A DNA stretch of 24,980 bases from Fibrobacter sp. (GTDB taxonomy: Bacteria > Fibrobacterota > Fibrobacteria > Fibrobacterales > Fibrobacteraceae): assembly GCA_016295375.1 (NCBI GenBank), contig JAEDLI010000026.1:1-24980 (forward strand), given 5' to 3'. Within the stretch, counting starts at the first letter, position 1. Every line of letters starts with the position of its first letter. Positions 15,182 to 23,378 of this stretch are shown in pieces. Position numbers and translations under genes: made by a program. The notes under the pieces are model-generated. The model did no database searches. It saw nothing but the letters and a program-made list of their open reading frames with translations, and was not told the origin of the DNA.

Positions 15182-16231
15182 ATGACTTTGCAGACGCACA
15201 TCCTAGTTCGGGCCGTGTGGCTTTTGGCTGTTATGGCTGTTTTTACAAGCGCCGGCGAGGTTACCTCCCCGCAGGGTGCCGTGCGCAACCTGACTGTAGG
15301 CGACTTTATGCCCCACCCGAATGTGGGCAAGGACTTTAACGAGACCTGGAGTTACCAGTTCGTGTTCGACAACGGCACCCGTGCCTTCGTGAACTACGCC
15401 CTGTTGCAGGTGCCGGCATCCGGGCAGAAGGTGACCTGCGACATGACCTTCTGGAATTTCAAGGGCAAGACCTATACCGTGGGCCGCCAGTATCCGCCGG
15501 AACGCCTGAAGGCCGACAAGAATTCGGGCACCATCGACATCAAGGGCGAATACAAAATGGAAAACAAGCCGGGCAAGGACCACCGGGTTTACTTTACCGC
15601 CGACAAGGGCGGAAAGTTCCTGCTGGACGTGACTTTTGAAAGCGCCGAGACGGGCAAGGTCATCGGCAACGGCGTGTGGAACGTGGGCAAGGAAAAGCTT
15701 GGCCAATACATCCACATTCCCTACGGTCGCGTGTCGGGCAAAATCGCATACAACGACGACACCCTTACCGTAAAGGGCTACGCCTACATGGACCAGATTT
15801 GGCAATCCGCACAGGCCACCGACATGGTCCGCCGGACCATCAACTTCAGCACCAACGCCCGAAACCCCATGTACGCCGGGCGTGTATCGCTAAGCACAAA
15901 GGGCGAGCTGATGGGATATGTCATCTACAACGGCCCCGAAGGGGCTAAGGTGGCAAGGCCCGCAAGCCTCAAGGACGGCAGCAGCGATTACGACGGCAAG
16001 AAGTTTCCGAAAGAAACTCTTGAAATCCAATGGACCGATGGCGTCCCTGCCCTCAGCTTCGCCGTGAACAAGACATACCAGAAGGCCTCCCTGCTGGACA
16101 AGATTGACAGCTGGGTGGCAAGGCAGGCCATGAAACTTGCCGCCGGTGGCGAGATTCTCTTTTACAGGGGCCGTTCCGAAGGACCCCAAGCCAAAAAAAT
16201 CGACTGGGCCGTAACGGGGGTCAAGGACTGA
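15182..16231 (+). CDS. Secreted lipocalin / CrtC-like protein
   Basis: This 349-residue protein has a signal peptide (about residues 1-24, ending TSAG). The mature part is rich in alternating beta strands. The block YGRVSGKIAYNDDTLTVKG (about residues 180-199) followed by GYAYMDQIWQ resembles the G-x-G-Y-x-D-H-x-W region of CrtC / Svf1-type lipocalin-like proteins, which act on or bind hydrophobic molecules. The His of that motif is replaced here, so enzyme activity is doubtful. It probably acts in the periplasm or outer envelope. Its stop overlaps the hisA start (TGATG). The family assignment is tentative. Confidence 0.7.
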   Translation: MTLQTHILVRAVWLLAVMAVFTSAGEVTSPQGAVRNLTVGDFMPHPNVGKDFNETWSYQFVFDNGTRAFVNYALLQVPASGQKVTCDMTFWNFKGKTYTVGRQYPPERLKADKNSGTIDIKGEYKMENKPGKDHRVYFTADKGGKFLLDVTFESAETGKVIGNGVWNVGKEKLGQYIHIPYGRVSGKIAYNDDTLTVKGYAYMDQIWQSAQATDMVRRTINFSTNARNPMYAGRVSLSTKGELMGYVIYNGPEGAKVARPASLKDGSSDYDGKKFPKETLEIQWTDGVPALSFAVNKTYQKASLLDKIDSWVARQAMKLAAGGEILFYRGRSEGPQAKKIDWAVTGVKD

Positions 16232-17028
16232 TGACCAAGTTTCGCCCCTGCATAGATTTGCACGACGGCCGCGTCAAACAGATTGTGGGAAGTACCCTCA
16301 GCGACAGCGGTGCAGGCCTCAAGACCAATTTCGAGACGGACCGCTCCCCCGCCTGGTTTGCCGAGCTCTACAAGAAGGACGGCATCAGGGACGGACACGT
16401 AATTATGCTGGGCAAGGGGAACGAACAAGCCGCAAAGGCCGCTTTGGCCGCCTACCCCGGCGGTCTCCAGGTTGGCGGGGGCATTACCGCCGACAACGCG
16501 AAGGAATACCTGGACGCAGGGGCCAGCCACGTGATCGTGACCAGCTGGATTTTCCCCGAGGGTCATCTGGACCGAGAGCGTCTGGAACGCCTGTACAAGA
16601 CCGTGGGCAAGAAACACCTGGTGCTGGATTTGAGCTGCAAGCGGGTTTGCGGAGCAGACGGAATTGCCGGAAAAGACGGTGCGGCCCCTCGCTGGAAAAT
16701 CGCCGTGAACCGCTGGCAGACCCTCATCGACATCGAGATTAATGCCGAGAACCTTGCAGACCTTTCGAGATACTGCGACGAGTTCCTGATTCATGCCGCC
16801 GACGTGGAAGGCAAGCAGCAAGGCATGGACGACGAGCTTATCGTGTTCCTGTCGAAGCACAGCCCCATCCACTGCACCTACGCCGGTGGTGCGCGGACCC
16901 TTGCCGACCTGGAACACTGCAAAGAAATTTCAAACGGAAAGATTGACCTTACCATCGGATCGGCGCTGGACCTTTTCGGTGGAACAGGAGTGAAATATGA
17001 CGACTGCGTCAAGTTCAACAAAGCTTAG
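16231..17028 (+). CDS. hisA: ProFAR isomerase (HisA), eukaryotic HIS6 type
   Basis: This 265-residue TIM-barrel enzyme of histidine synthesis isomerises ProFAR to PRFAR (5'-ProFAR isomerase). The sequence follows yeast HIS6 rather than ordinary bacterial HisA: CIDLHDGRVKQIVG with D9, LQVGGGI, SHVIVTSWIFPEGH, VLDLSCK with D133, NRWQTL, EFLIHAADVEG, TYAGGARTLADL and DLTIGSALDLFGG. The two Asp residues match the catalytic pair of HisA. The eukaryotic-type family is known in F. succinogenes and has been attributed to transfer from a eukaryote. No other his gene is nearby. It overlaps the upstream stop by one base and the downstream glycosyltransferase by 32 bases. Confidence 0.93.
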   Translation: MTKFRPCIDLHDGRVKQIVGSTLSDSGAGLKTNFETDRSPAWFAELYKKDGIRDGHVIMLGKGNEQAAKAALAAYPGGLQVGGGITADNAKEYLDAGASHVIVTSWIFPEGHLDRERLERLYKTVGKKHLVLDLSCKRVCGADGIAGKDGAAPRWKIAVNRWQTLIDIEINAENLADLSRYCDEFLIHAADVEGKQQGMDDELIVFLSKHSPIHCTYAGGARTLADLEHCKEISNGKIDLTIGSALDLFGGTGVKYDDCVKFNKA

Positions 17029-18463
17029 GCCGACCGACACGCTGGACAGCCGTCCTGAAATTTTCGGGCGCAACGTCACCAGCACGTTCAAGAAGATGTT
17101 CAGCTTTAGGCACCAGCCCCCCGGAAACCTGCGGACCTGCATGATTCCTCCGGTGGTGTTCGGCACGTTGATTCTCAACCTGCCCATGCTCCTGAAACTC
17201 CGTTTCTACCTGAAAAAGGAGAGGCAGTCCCGCCCCGCCGACGACGTGCGCATCCTGTTCTACTCCGACAACCTGGACGAGACCAACGGAATCGCCAACA
17301 ACCTTAGGAACGTGATTCCCTATATGCGGGCCCACGGCATGAAGGCATTCCTCGCCGGAAACGCCTTCAACACCCGCCCCTGCGGCGTGGTGGAAAACGG
17401 ATACTGCCTGCTGCTCCCCCGCATTTTCAGCATGGAACAGCTGGGGTACGCCAACAGCGAACTGGCCATTCCACGCATAGGCCCGGTCCTCAGGTTGCTC
17501 AAGCGCTACCCCGTGGACCTGATAGAGTTCGAAACCCCTAGCCCCGGTGCCTGGCTGGTATGTTTCTGCGCCAAGGTGGCAGGAATCAAGGTGTTCAGCC
17601 ACTACCGCACCGACGTGCCCACCTACACCAAGACCCTGGTGAAGGCGAAGTGGATGCACAAGTACGTGCTCTGGCTCATGCAGATTTTCTACGGCATGAC
17701 AAAGCCCGTGGTAAGCCCCTGCAAGGACTACGCAAAAATCCTTACCTCGCAGCTGAAGGTTCCCGAGAACAAGGTGCAGATCCTGCCCCGGGGGCTCCCG
17801 CTAAAAAAGTTCTCCCCCGACATGCGGGGCAAGGGCACCTGGGAACAGTACAATGGTAGCGTTGCAACGCAGGTCGGGAATACTGCAACGCAGGCCGGGA
17901 AGGCGCGCAAGGTCCGCTTCTCCTTTATCGGGCGCATTTCCAAGGAAAAGAACCTGGAATTCTTGAACCGGGTGTGGAAAAAGTTCGCCGCCCTGCATAG
18001 CGACGTGGAACTCATGTATGTAGGCTACGGCTGGTACCTGGAAGAAATCAAGAAGTTCTATGAAGGCGACGACAGCGTGCACTTTGCAGGAGAGCAGGGC
18101 GGCGAGACCCTGGCGGGCCTCTATGCAGATTCCGACTTCTTCTTGTTCCCGAGTACTACCGACACCTTCGGGAATGTAGTAGTAGAAGCCATGTCCACAG
18201 GTACGCCTGCACTGGTCAGCGACTACGGCGGACCCCACGACATCGTGATGGACGAGGCCGCAGGACGAATCCTCCCCATCGACGAAGATGTCTGGCTGAA
18301 CGCCCTGGAAGAATGCCGCCGGATTTACCTGGAAGAACCCGAGACCTACGCGAAGATGCGGGAGACGGCCCATGAGCGCAGCCTCAGATACACCATGGAA
18401 AGTTCCACCAAGGCCCAATTCGAATACTTCCGCAAGTTGAAAAAAGAAGCTTACGGGCTGTGA
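16997..18463 (+). CDS. Group 1 (GT4) glycosyltransferase
   Basis: This 488-residue GT-B-fold enzyme has an acceptor domain that begins near residue 83 with RILFYSDNLDETNGIANNL. The nucleotide-sugar domain begins near RFSFIGRISKEKNLEFL and carries the E-x7-E region in DTFGNVVVEAMSTGTPALVS (about residue 390 onwards). The layout resembles SQD2/mannosyltransferase-type enzymes that glycosylate lipids; sugar and acceptor are unknown. A hydrophobic stretch at about residues 50-65 may associate with the membrane. The ATG at 16997 has AGGAGTGA upstream, which supports the 32-base overlap with hisA. A 21-bp tandem duplication at 17861-17902 adds seven residues between the two domains. Confidence 0.88.
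   Translation: MTTASSSTKLRPTDTLDSRPEIFGRNVTSTFKKMFSFRHQPPGNLRTCMIPPVVFGTLILNLPMLLKLRFYLKKERQSRPADDVRILFYSDNLDETNGIANNLRNVIPYMRAHGMKAFLAGNAFNTRPCGVVENGYCLLLPRIFSMEQLGYANSELAIPRIGPVLRLLKRYPVDLIEFETPSPGAWLVCFCAKVAGIKVFSHYRTDVPTYTKTLVKAKWMHKYVLWLMQIFYGMTKPVVSPCKDYAKILTSQLKVPENKVQILPRGLPLKKFSPDMRGKGTWEQYNGSVATQVGNTATQAGKARKVRFSFIGRISKEKNLEFLNRVWKKFAALHSDVELMYVGYGWYLEEIKKFYEGDDSVHFAGEQGGETLAGLYADSDFFLFPSTTDTFGNVVVEAMSTGTPALVSDYGGPHDIVMDEAAGRILPIDEDVWLNALEECRRIYLEEPETYAKMRETAHERSLRYTMESSTKAQFEYFRKLKKEAYGL
17861..17902 (+). repeat. 21-bp in-frame tandem duplication within the glycosyltransferase
   Basis: Two adjacent 21-base copies share TGCAACGCAGG[T/C]CGGGAA and encode VATQVGN and TATQAGK in the linker between the two Rossmann-like domains. 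Confidence 0.85.
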
Positions 18464-18470
18464 GCAACAA

Positions 18471-18506
18471 GGTCGGCGCTACGCCCCTCCGAGGCATGAG
18501 CTTCGT
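18471..18506. repeat. Short dispersed repeat before mutY, related to one inside rsmB
   Basis: The pattern GGTCG...CT.CG.C.CT..GAGGCATGAG.TTCGT is shared with 22722-22756. It supplies the GTG and ATG codons at 18460 and 18496 that could otherwise be taken as mutY starts. Confidence 0.65.
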
Positions 18507-18516
18507 CAGAACAAAA

Positions 18517-19713
18517 ATGGATAAGCAATCCCTGAAAAGTCTAAGAGATTGGTTCAAGAAGAACGCTGCACAGTTACCCTGGCGGCCTGCCGATCTAGAC
18601 GCACCGCGGGACCCATACGCCGTGTGGATTAGCGAGACCATGCTGCAGCAGACCCAGGTCGCAACCGTGCAGGAGTATTTTATTCGCTGGATGAAACGGT
18701 TTCCCGATGTTGAAACACTGGCCAAGGCAAACGAAGAAGAAGTGTTCAAGTATTGGCAGGGGCTTGGGTATTACAGCCGGGCAAGGAACATATTGAAAAC
18801 GGCAAAACAGTTGGTTAGTGATTGCCACGACCCCTGTAAAGGGTCTCGCAATGACAAGCGAGGCGAGTGCAATAGAACCGCAAGCGAGTTCTATTGCCGA
18901 GCCGATGCAGTCACGCACTTGTGCAATGACGAGCGAGGCGAGCGCAAAGCCGCTTTGCCGAGCACCCGCAAGGAACTGGAAGCATTGCCAGGCATAGGGG
19001 CATACACCGCAGGAGCAATTTTAAGTCTAGCCTACCACCAGCGGGAAGCGATTTTGGATGGCAACCTGGTGCGGATTTTTTCGAGATTGCACGCGATGGA
19101 CTTTTTGCCAACGGAATCCAAGGACTCCTTAAAAAACTATTGGGATTACGCACGGGATGTGGCGGACAGTTCCAAAGCCTACATGCACAACGAAGCTCTG
19201 ATGGAACTGGGCCGCACCGTGTGCAAGGTGAAAAATCCCGACTGTGGCAATTGCCCGCTACAAAATGCCTGCCGGGCACATCTGGAAAACCGGAGCGACG
19301 AATTTCCGCCCAGCAAAAAACACATGCAAAAAGACTGGCACGGCACGGTCTTGATTGTGGAAAGCGCCGAAATTCTAGCTGTCCACGGCGGTCAAAAATT
19401 CTTCAAGAACCAGTTTACCCTCCCCCACTTTGAAAGCCCGCGGAACGCCACCGCCGGCCTCCCCGCCCAGGCGGAACGCTACATCGACGCCGACAAGGTC
19501 CAGTCCGTCGAAAACATCGGAAAGTTCCGGCACAGCATTACCGTCCACAAGATGGAATGCGACGTGCTCTACATTTTGCTCAGTACAAAAGCCCCCAAGC
19601 GCACGGCACCAGACATTCGGTGGGTTACGTTAGAAAAGGCAAAAGAATTTTTCGCCAACAGCTTTAGTTTGAAAGCGCTAGAACGTCTTCTTCACCGTAC
19701 AGATAAACCGTAG
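18517..19713 (+). CDS. mutY: A/G-specific adenine glycosylase MutY with repeat-derived insert
   Basis: This 398-residue protein removes adenine mispaired with 8-oxoguanine or G. Visible features: LPWR, SETMLQQTQV with catalytic E40, the helix-hairpin-helix LPGIGAYTAGAI, catalytic D181 in ILDGNLVRIFSR, and the iron-sulphur cysteines C236, C243, C246 and C252 (C-x6-C-x2-C-x5-C). A C-terminal NUDIX-like 8-oxoG-recognition domain follows. About 43 extra residues (about 104-146) sit just before the HhH, encoded by palindromic repeat DNA. I chose the ATG at 18517; in-frame GTG 18460 and ATG 18496 lie in repeat sequence. No strong ribosome site is seen. The 3' end overlaps the convergent barrel gene by 36 bases. 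Confidence 0.93.
   Translation: MDKQSLKSLRDWFKKNAAQLPWRPADLDAPRDPYAVWISETMLQQTQVATVQEYFIRWMKRFPDVETLAKANEEEVFKYWQGLGYYSRARNILKTAKQLVSDCHDPCKGSRNDKRGECNRTASEFYCRADAVTHLCNDERGERKAALPSTRKELEALPGIGAYTAGAILSLAYHQREAILDGNLVRIFSRLHAMDFLPTESKDSLKNYWDYARDVADSSKAYMHNEALMELGRTVCKVKNPDCGNCPLQNACRAHLENRSDEFPPSKKHMQKDWHGTVLIVESAEILAVHGGQKFFKNQFTLPHFESPRNATAGLPAQAERYIDADKVQSVENIGKFRHSITVHKMECDVLYILLSTKAPKRTAPDIRWVTLEKAKEFFANSFSLKALERLLHRTDKP
18826..18955. repeat. Palindromic repeat cluster inserted in frame in mutY
   Basis: It holds three small hairpins (GACCC/GGGTC at 18829-18845, AGAAC/GTTCT near 18874-18892, GCAAAG/CTTTGC near 18943-18957). It also holds two copies of GCAATGAC[A/G]AGCGAGGCGAG (18848 onwards and 18923 onwards). 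The frame stays open throughout. The boundaries are estimated from the MutY family layout. Confidence 0.8.
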
Positions 19714-21390
19714 GCGGTTTTCGGCGCCGTTAGGCGTTTCCACCACTTCGTCGCCAATCACGTGAAGCAATGTTCCTGTCAGATAAAGTCCCTGTTTGGG
19801 GAACTGCTGTTCAAATGTGGCGTCCCAATACCAATCGCCCTTGATGACCAGCGGGTCGCGGCTCCGCAAGTTCCATTGGGCGTCACTCCTGTAGCGCAGG
19901 GAATGGGAAATCCTGAAACTCTTTCGCAAAAGCCAGTCCGCCGAGAACGACGCGAAGTATTCCGCAGGGGTCACCTCGAAACGTTTTTCTTCGCCATCGA
20001 TACGCTCGAAACCGCCCAGCGCCTTGAAAGTGAACATTTCCTTGTACCAAATGCTCATCCAGAGTTCCCCGGTCACACCCTTGATCCAGTCATTGATACG
20101 GCCTACGTCGCCATGGCGATAAACCATGATGTCGTCCACCACGTATTTCTCTACGTCGAAAGTTTCTGCACCGTATTCCGCCCAGAAACTCCCGCGGCCT
20201 CCCATTTCCAGGTTGCCCACGGTATCCGTAAAGGTGGCATAGCCCTGCACCAGGTCCATTCGACCGTCCGCCGTCAGGGAGATGGTGTCGCCGTCAAAGA
20301 ACTCCCTGGTATCGGCAATGGGGTTCAGGCGGGTTCCCGAAATGTTTTTCACGCCCAAGGTTATTCCCGATTTCGAGGGAACGGCAGGGCTGAATTCAAT
20401 GCTGTCCTGAACCAGCCAGTCCCTGTCGTTTACCGCGAAGGAAGCTCGAGCTGCAAAGCGGTTCCCTACCCTAAAACCCATTTCCATAAAGGGAAGCAGC
20501 ACCCGGTCATCTTCCATGGAACTGTAAACCGTGCCTTCGTCATCAACAGCGCGGAAAGCCACCCCTGCAGAAAGATGCAAGAATCCCTTGCGGCAGACAT
20601 CCCCGCAGCCGTAGCGCAAGGAACCGTTCCATTCCTTGCGACTGCCAGTCTCTTTCTTTTTCTTGTTCTGGTACTCGGCGTCTTCGTAAACGACGGTAGC
20701 GGCCAACTTTCCATAGTCCAGCCGGGTCTCGACCCTCGGCTTGTAATGCACGGGAATCCAGCGGGAACTTTCGTAGAAGAGCCACAGGTATTCCTCCCCT
20801 GCCAACGCGGACACGTTTAGCTTAGAGCCGGTGTAGCCAGCCCCTGCATATACGGAACTGAACATGGGATAGTTCTCGCCGAAAAGGGCGAACTCGCTAT
20901 CTACCATTTTTTTTCGATAAGAAAAAGTCCTTGTAGAAAAATGGTCGTCCTGGAAACCCCGCCCTGTCACCCAGAATCCCTTGAAACTGGGGCTACGGAA
21001 ACCACCTTCCAGAATAGGGGTCCTGTTCTTGGGTCTATCTTCGGTGGTGATAAAATCCTGGTAAATCAGGTCACCCAGTTCATTTCCGGTCTTGAGCCAG
21101 ACCGATGGCGGCAACACATCCCAGCTGGGCAAAACGGACATGCGGTTGAACAGCAGGCGCTGCCTGACTTTAGAAGGACTCCACAGTTCACTTTCGGAAT
21201 GGAGTCCGCCACTGCCCAGGGCACGGTCAAAATAGGAGGTGGGGCTACCGACCAGAAATGTCCCGTCGTCCCGTTGGTCCACTTCCATACCTTCCATTTC
21301 GGCATCAACGGCGGCAATGGTGGCAACGGCACAGAATATGACCGCACCCGCAACTTTCGTCAAAGAATTTCCGCTTACAAAGGAGAGCAT
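19678..21390 (-). CDS. Outer-membrane beta-barrel-like protein, unknown function
   Basis: This 570-residue protein starts at the ATG at 21390, which has AAGGAGG upstream and overlaps the previous stop (TAATG). The two extra upstream codons (TTG GTA) are unlikely to be used. A signal peptide covers about the first 29 residues (SLTKVAGAVIFCAVATIAAVDA). The mature protein is dominated by alternating hydrophobic and polar strands rich in Trp, Tyr, Phe and Gly, with long charged loops, and ends in VKKTF. The terminal Phe is typical of outer-membrane barrels. No conserved domain was recognised. It is the last gene of the fmt operon, and its 3' end overlaps mutY on the other strand. Confidence 0.8.
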   Translation of the reverse strand: MLSFVSGNSLTKVAGAVIFCAVATIAAVDAEMEGMEVDQRDDGTFLVGSPTSYFDRALGSGGLHSESELWSPSKVRQRLLFNRMSVLPSWDVLPPSVWLKTGNELGDLIYQDFITTEDRPKNRTPILEGGFRSPSFKGFWVTGRGFQDDHFSTRTFSYRKKMVDSEFALFGENYPMFSSVYAGAGYTGSKLNVSALAGEEYLWLFYESSRWIPVHYKPRVETRLDYGKLAATVVYEDAEYQNKKKKETGSRKEWNGSLRYGCGDVCRKGFLHLSAGVAFRAVDDEGTVYSSMEDDRVLLPFMEMGFRVGNRFAARASFAVNDRDWLVQDSIEFSPAVPSKSGITLGVKNISGTRLNPIADTREFFDGDTISLTADGRMDLVQGYATFTDTVGNLEMGGRGSFWAEYGAETFDVEKYVVDDIMVYRHGDVGRINDWIKGVTGELWMSIWYKEMFTFKALGGFERIDGEEKRFEVTPAEYFASFSADWLLRKSFRISHSLRYRSDAQWNLRSRDPLVIKGDWYWDATFEQQFPKQGLYLTGTLLHVIGDEVVETPNGAENRLRFICTVKKTF

Positions 21391-22001
21391 TACCAAATCC
21401 TCCTTTCAACGTAGAATCCTATAGTCAACATGTTAGAGCGTTCAGGCAGGGTCCACAACTGTTCCCAAAGCACGTTCAAGCCCGCACGGTAATTATCCAG
21501 CGTAAAAACCGGCAAGTTCAGGCGAGCAAACCAACCGAATTCCGTCTCGTTGTCCGTGAGAGTCGCCCCCGGGTCATGATTGAAATCAAAATCCTCCTTG
21601 TCCCCTCGGTAATCGGCCCGTGTCCAGTTGCAAAGAAACCCAGCTCCAAAAGCGATGGGCGAAATCAGACGCCAGCGATAATCCAGCCCCAATTTCCCGC
21701 TAGCCTCGTGGACACCGTTGATGCGGGGCGCCTTTCCATGAGGTTCAAAGTAGGCGTACTGGAAAAGAATGATTCCGTCGAAATCTTCCCAGTAGGTATA
21801 GCGGACTCCCAGGCCCGCATAAAACGTATTGTCCACTGCGTCGACAAGATCGCCGAAGGGGTATTTCTCGCCGCCTTCGATAGAAACGTAGAGGTTGGAA
21901 AAGGCCACGTCCTGCACTTTTGACGAATCGGGCAAGGACTGTGCCAAGGCAAAACCGGCAACCGCAAGAACTAGGACTATGGTTTTCATCCAAACAAACA
22001 T
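21390..22001 (-). CDS. Small outer-membrane beta-barrel-like protein
   Basis: This 203-residue protein has a signal peptide (hydrophobic core IVLVLAVAGFALA, cleaved before QSLPD). Strands such as FYAGLGVRYTYW, GKLGLDYRW and MLTIGFYVERRIW follow, ending in an aromatic residue as outer-membrane barrels do. The ATG at 22001 is preferred because AAGGGG lies six bases upstream, within the end of rsmB; the ATG at 21989 has no ribosome site. It begins three bases after the rsmB stop and overlaps the larger barrel gene by one base. Eight to ten strands would fit its length (inference). Function unknown. Confidence 0.8.
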   Translation of the reverse strand: MFVWMKTIVLVLAVAGFALAQSLPDSSKVQDVAFSNLYVSIEGGEKYPFGDLVDAVDNTFYAGLGVRYTYWEDFDGIILFQYAYFEPHGKAPRINGVHEASGKLGLDYRWRLISPIAFGAGFLCNWTRADYRGDKEDFDFNHDPGATLTDNETEFGWFARLNLPVFTLDNYRAGLNVLWEQLWTLPERSNMLTIGFYVERRIW

Positions 22002-22004
22002 TCG

Positions 22005-23378
22005 CTACCCCTTCCGCCTCAGAGCCTGTGCAAAGAATCCGTCAAAGCGGGAATCCTCTACACCGGGGTACACCGGTTCCCCCACTTTCTCGAATTCAGG
22101 ATGTTCCTTGACAAAGCGGTTCACCACCTGGGTCGTTTCCATGGGGTCGGGACTGCAGGTGGCATAGACCAGAACGCCACCTACTTTCAGCACCTGCGAC
22201 GCCGACGCGAGCAGTCTGGACTGCAGTTCCGCAAGTTCCTTCACGGACTCCGGCGTAATGCGGTATTTCGATTCTGGACGGCGGGCGATGACCCCCATGT
22301 TGCTGCAGGGAACGTCCAGGAGGATGCGGTCAAATAGGCTTGAGAGAGTGTCATCCTGAGCGGAGCGTTGAAAACGCGGAGTCGAAGGATCTAGCGAAAG
22401 TGCGTCGATGCATTCCAGCCGCACGTTCACAAGGCCCAGACGGTCTAACAAGTCTTGCATCTTTTCTACGCGGAACTCCGAAACGTCGCTGGCCAGAATA
22501 TCCAGAGTCGGATCCATCTCGGCCATCAGCGCGGACTTTCCTCCGGGGGCGGCACAGGCGTCCCAGACTTTTTGGCCGGGCTTTAAGTCCAGCAGTTTCA
22601 CCACCTCATAGGCGGCAGGATTCTGCAGGCTGAATTCGCCGTTGGCAAAAGACTCCGATTCCAGAATGGGCTTGAGTTTTGCACCTTCGGGAACCTGGAT
22701 GTAACGGTCATAGAGGTATGAGGTCGCACCTTCGGCGCCTTGAGGCATGAGTTCGTTTCGCTTTGAGGATTCAGAGGCTAACGCTTCTTGAGCCCTATCG
22801 GGGTTACACCCCTCCAGGGTGACAAATAGTTTTGTCACAAGACTCTCTACAGTCGTCTTCTGCAAATTCACCCGGAGCCATTCGGAGGGGCGCTCCAGAG
22901 TGGCCTTCGCAAGGGCTTCGGCATGGTCCGCTCCGTAGATATCGAACCACCGGCGCACCAGACTTTCGGGAACGGAATTTTCCACAGCAACGCGACGCAC
23001 CCGCTGCGGAGGAAGCTGCGGCAGGCCAGACCTGCGCGCGGCATGCAGCACGGCGTTCACGAGCCGCGCGGAACCTTCTTGAAGGTTCGCCGCCTTCGAA
23101 AGTTCCACGCTTGTCGAAACGGCGGCGTGGTCCGGCACCTCCATAAAGAACATCTGGAAAAGTCCCATTTCAAGAATGGTGCAGACTTCCAGGGAGGGCT
23201 TCTTCTTTGTCAGCGACTTGATGAAATACTGCAAGTACAAATGCCTGCGGCACACGCCCAAGGCAAGTTCCATCGCAAAAGGCGAAAGTCCGCTTTCCTT
23301 GATAAAAGTCCCCTCCTTTTGCCACAGCAAAAGGACCCGGTATGCGTCCATGCGCTCTATCAAGGAATCATCTAGCAA
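22005..23378 (-). CDS. rsmB: 16S rRNA cytosine-5-methyltransferase RsmB with repeat-derived inserts
   Basis: It has about 457 residues. The N-terminal NusB-like domain (LELGVCRRHLYLQYF-type helices, LFQMFFMEVPDHAAVSTSVEL) precedes a SAM-dependent RNA methyltransferase domain: WDACAAPGGKSA (SAM loop), RILLDVPCSNMG (motif IV Cys) and VYATCSPDPMET (catalytic Cys motif). RsmB makes m5C967 in 16S rRNA. Two stretches absent from the family are encoded by repeat DNA: about residues 186-219 and 329-343. Start codons are ambiguous: TTG at 23378 has AAGGA seven bases upstream, TTG 23384 is too close to it, and ATG 23351 also fits. It overlaps the end of fmt. Confidence 0.92.
   Translation of the reverse strand: MLDDSLIERMDAYRVLLLWQKEGTFIKESGLSPFAMELALGVCRRHLYLQYFIKSLTKKKPSLEVCTILEMGLFQMFFMEVPDHAAVSTSVELSKAANLQEGSARLVNAVLHAARRSGLPQLPPQRVRRVAVENSVPESLVRRWFDIYGADHAEALAKATLERPSEWLRVNLQKTTVESLVTKLFVTLEGCNPDRAQEALASESSKRNELMPQGAEGATSYLYDRYIQVPEGAKLKPILESESFANGEFSLQNPAAYEVVKLLDLKPGQKVWDACAAPGGKSALMAEMDPTLDILASDVSEFRVEKMQDLLDRLGLVNVRLECIDALSLDPSTPRFQRSAQDDTLSSLFDRILLDVPCSNMGVIARRPESKYRITPESVKELAELQSRLLASASQVLKVGGVLVYATCSPDPMETTQVVNRFVKEHPEFEKVGEPVYPGVEDSRFDGFFAQALRRKG
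22350..22392. repeat. Dispersed repeat element inside rsmB (insert near residue 335)
   Basis: This 43-bp element begins GTCATCCTGAGCGGAGCG and ends GTCGAAGGATCT. It encodes DPSTPRFQRSAQDD on the minus strand between the SAM-binding region and the RILLDVPC motif. The intergenic hairpin at 15116-15140 has the same termini. Confidence 0.8.
22722..22823. repeat. Two adjacent dispersed repeats inside rsmB (insert near residue 200)
   Basis: At 22793-22823 (minus) lies GTCACCCTGGAGGGG...CCGATAGGG, a stem-loop repeat. At 22722-22756 lies a GGTCG...GAGGCATGAGTTCGT element homologous to the one before mutY. Together they encode about 34 extra residues. Confidence 0.7.

Noticed and set aside
18460..18516. 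N-terminal extension of MutY from GTG 18460 or ATG 18496
   Set aside because: The extra codons lie in a dispersed repeat also found in rsmB, and the family-like N-terminus begins at 18517.
19762..20820. 352-codon plus-strand frame opposite the large barrel gene
   Set aside because: The minus-strand gene has a strong ribosome site, signal peptide and operon position; the plus frame has none of these.
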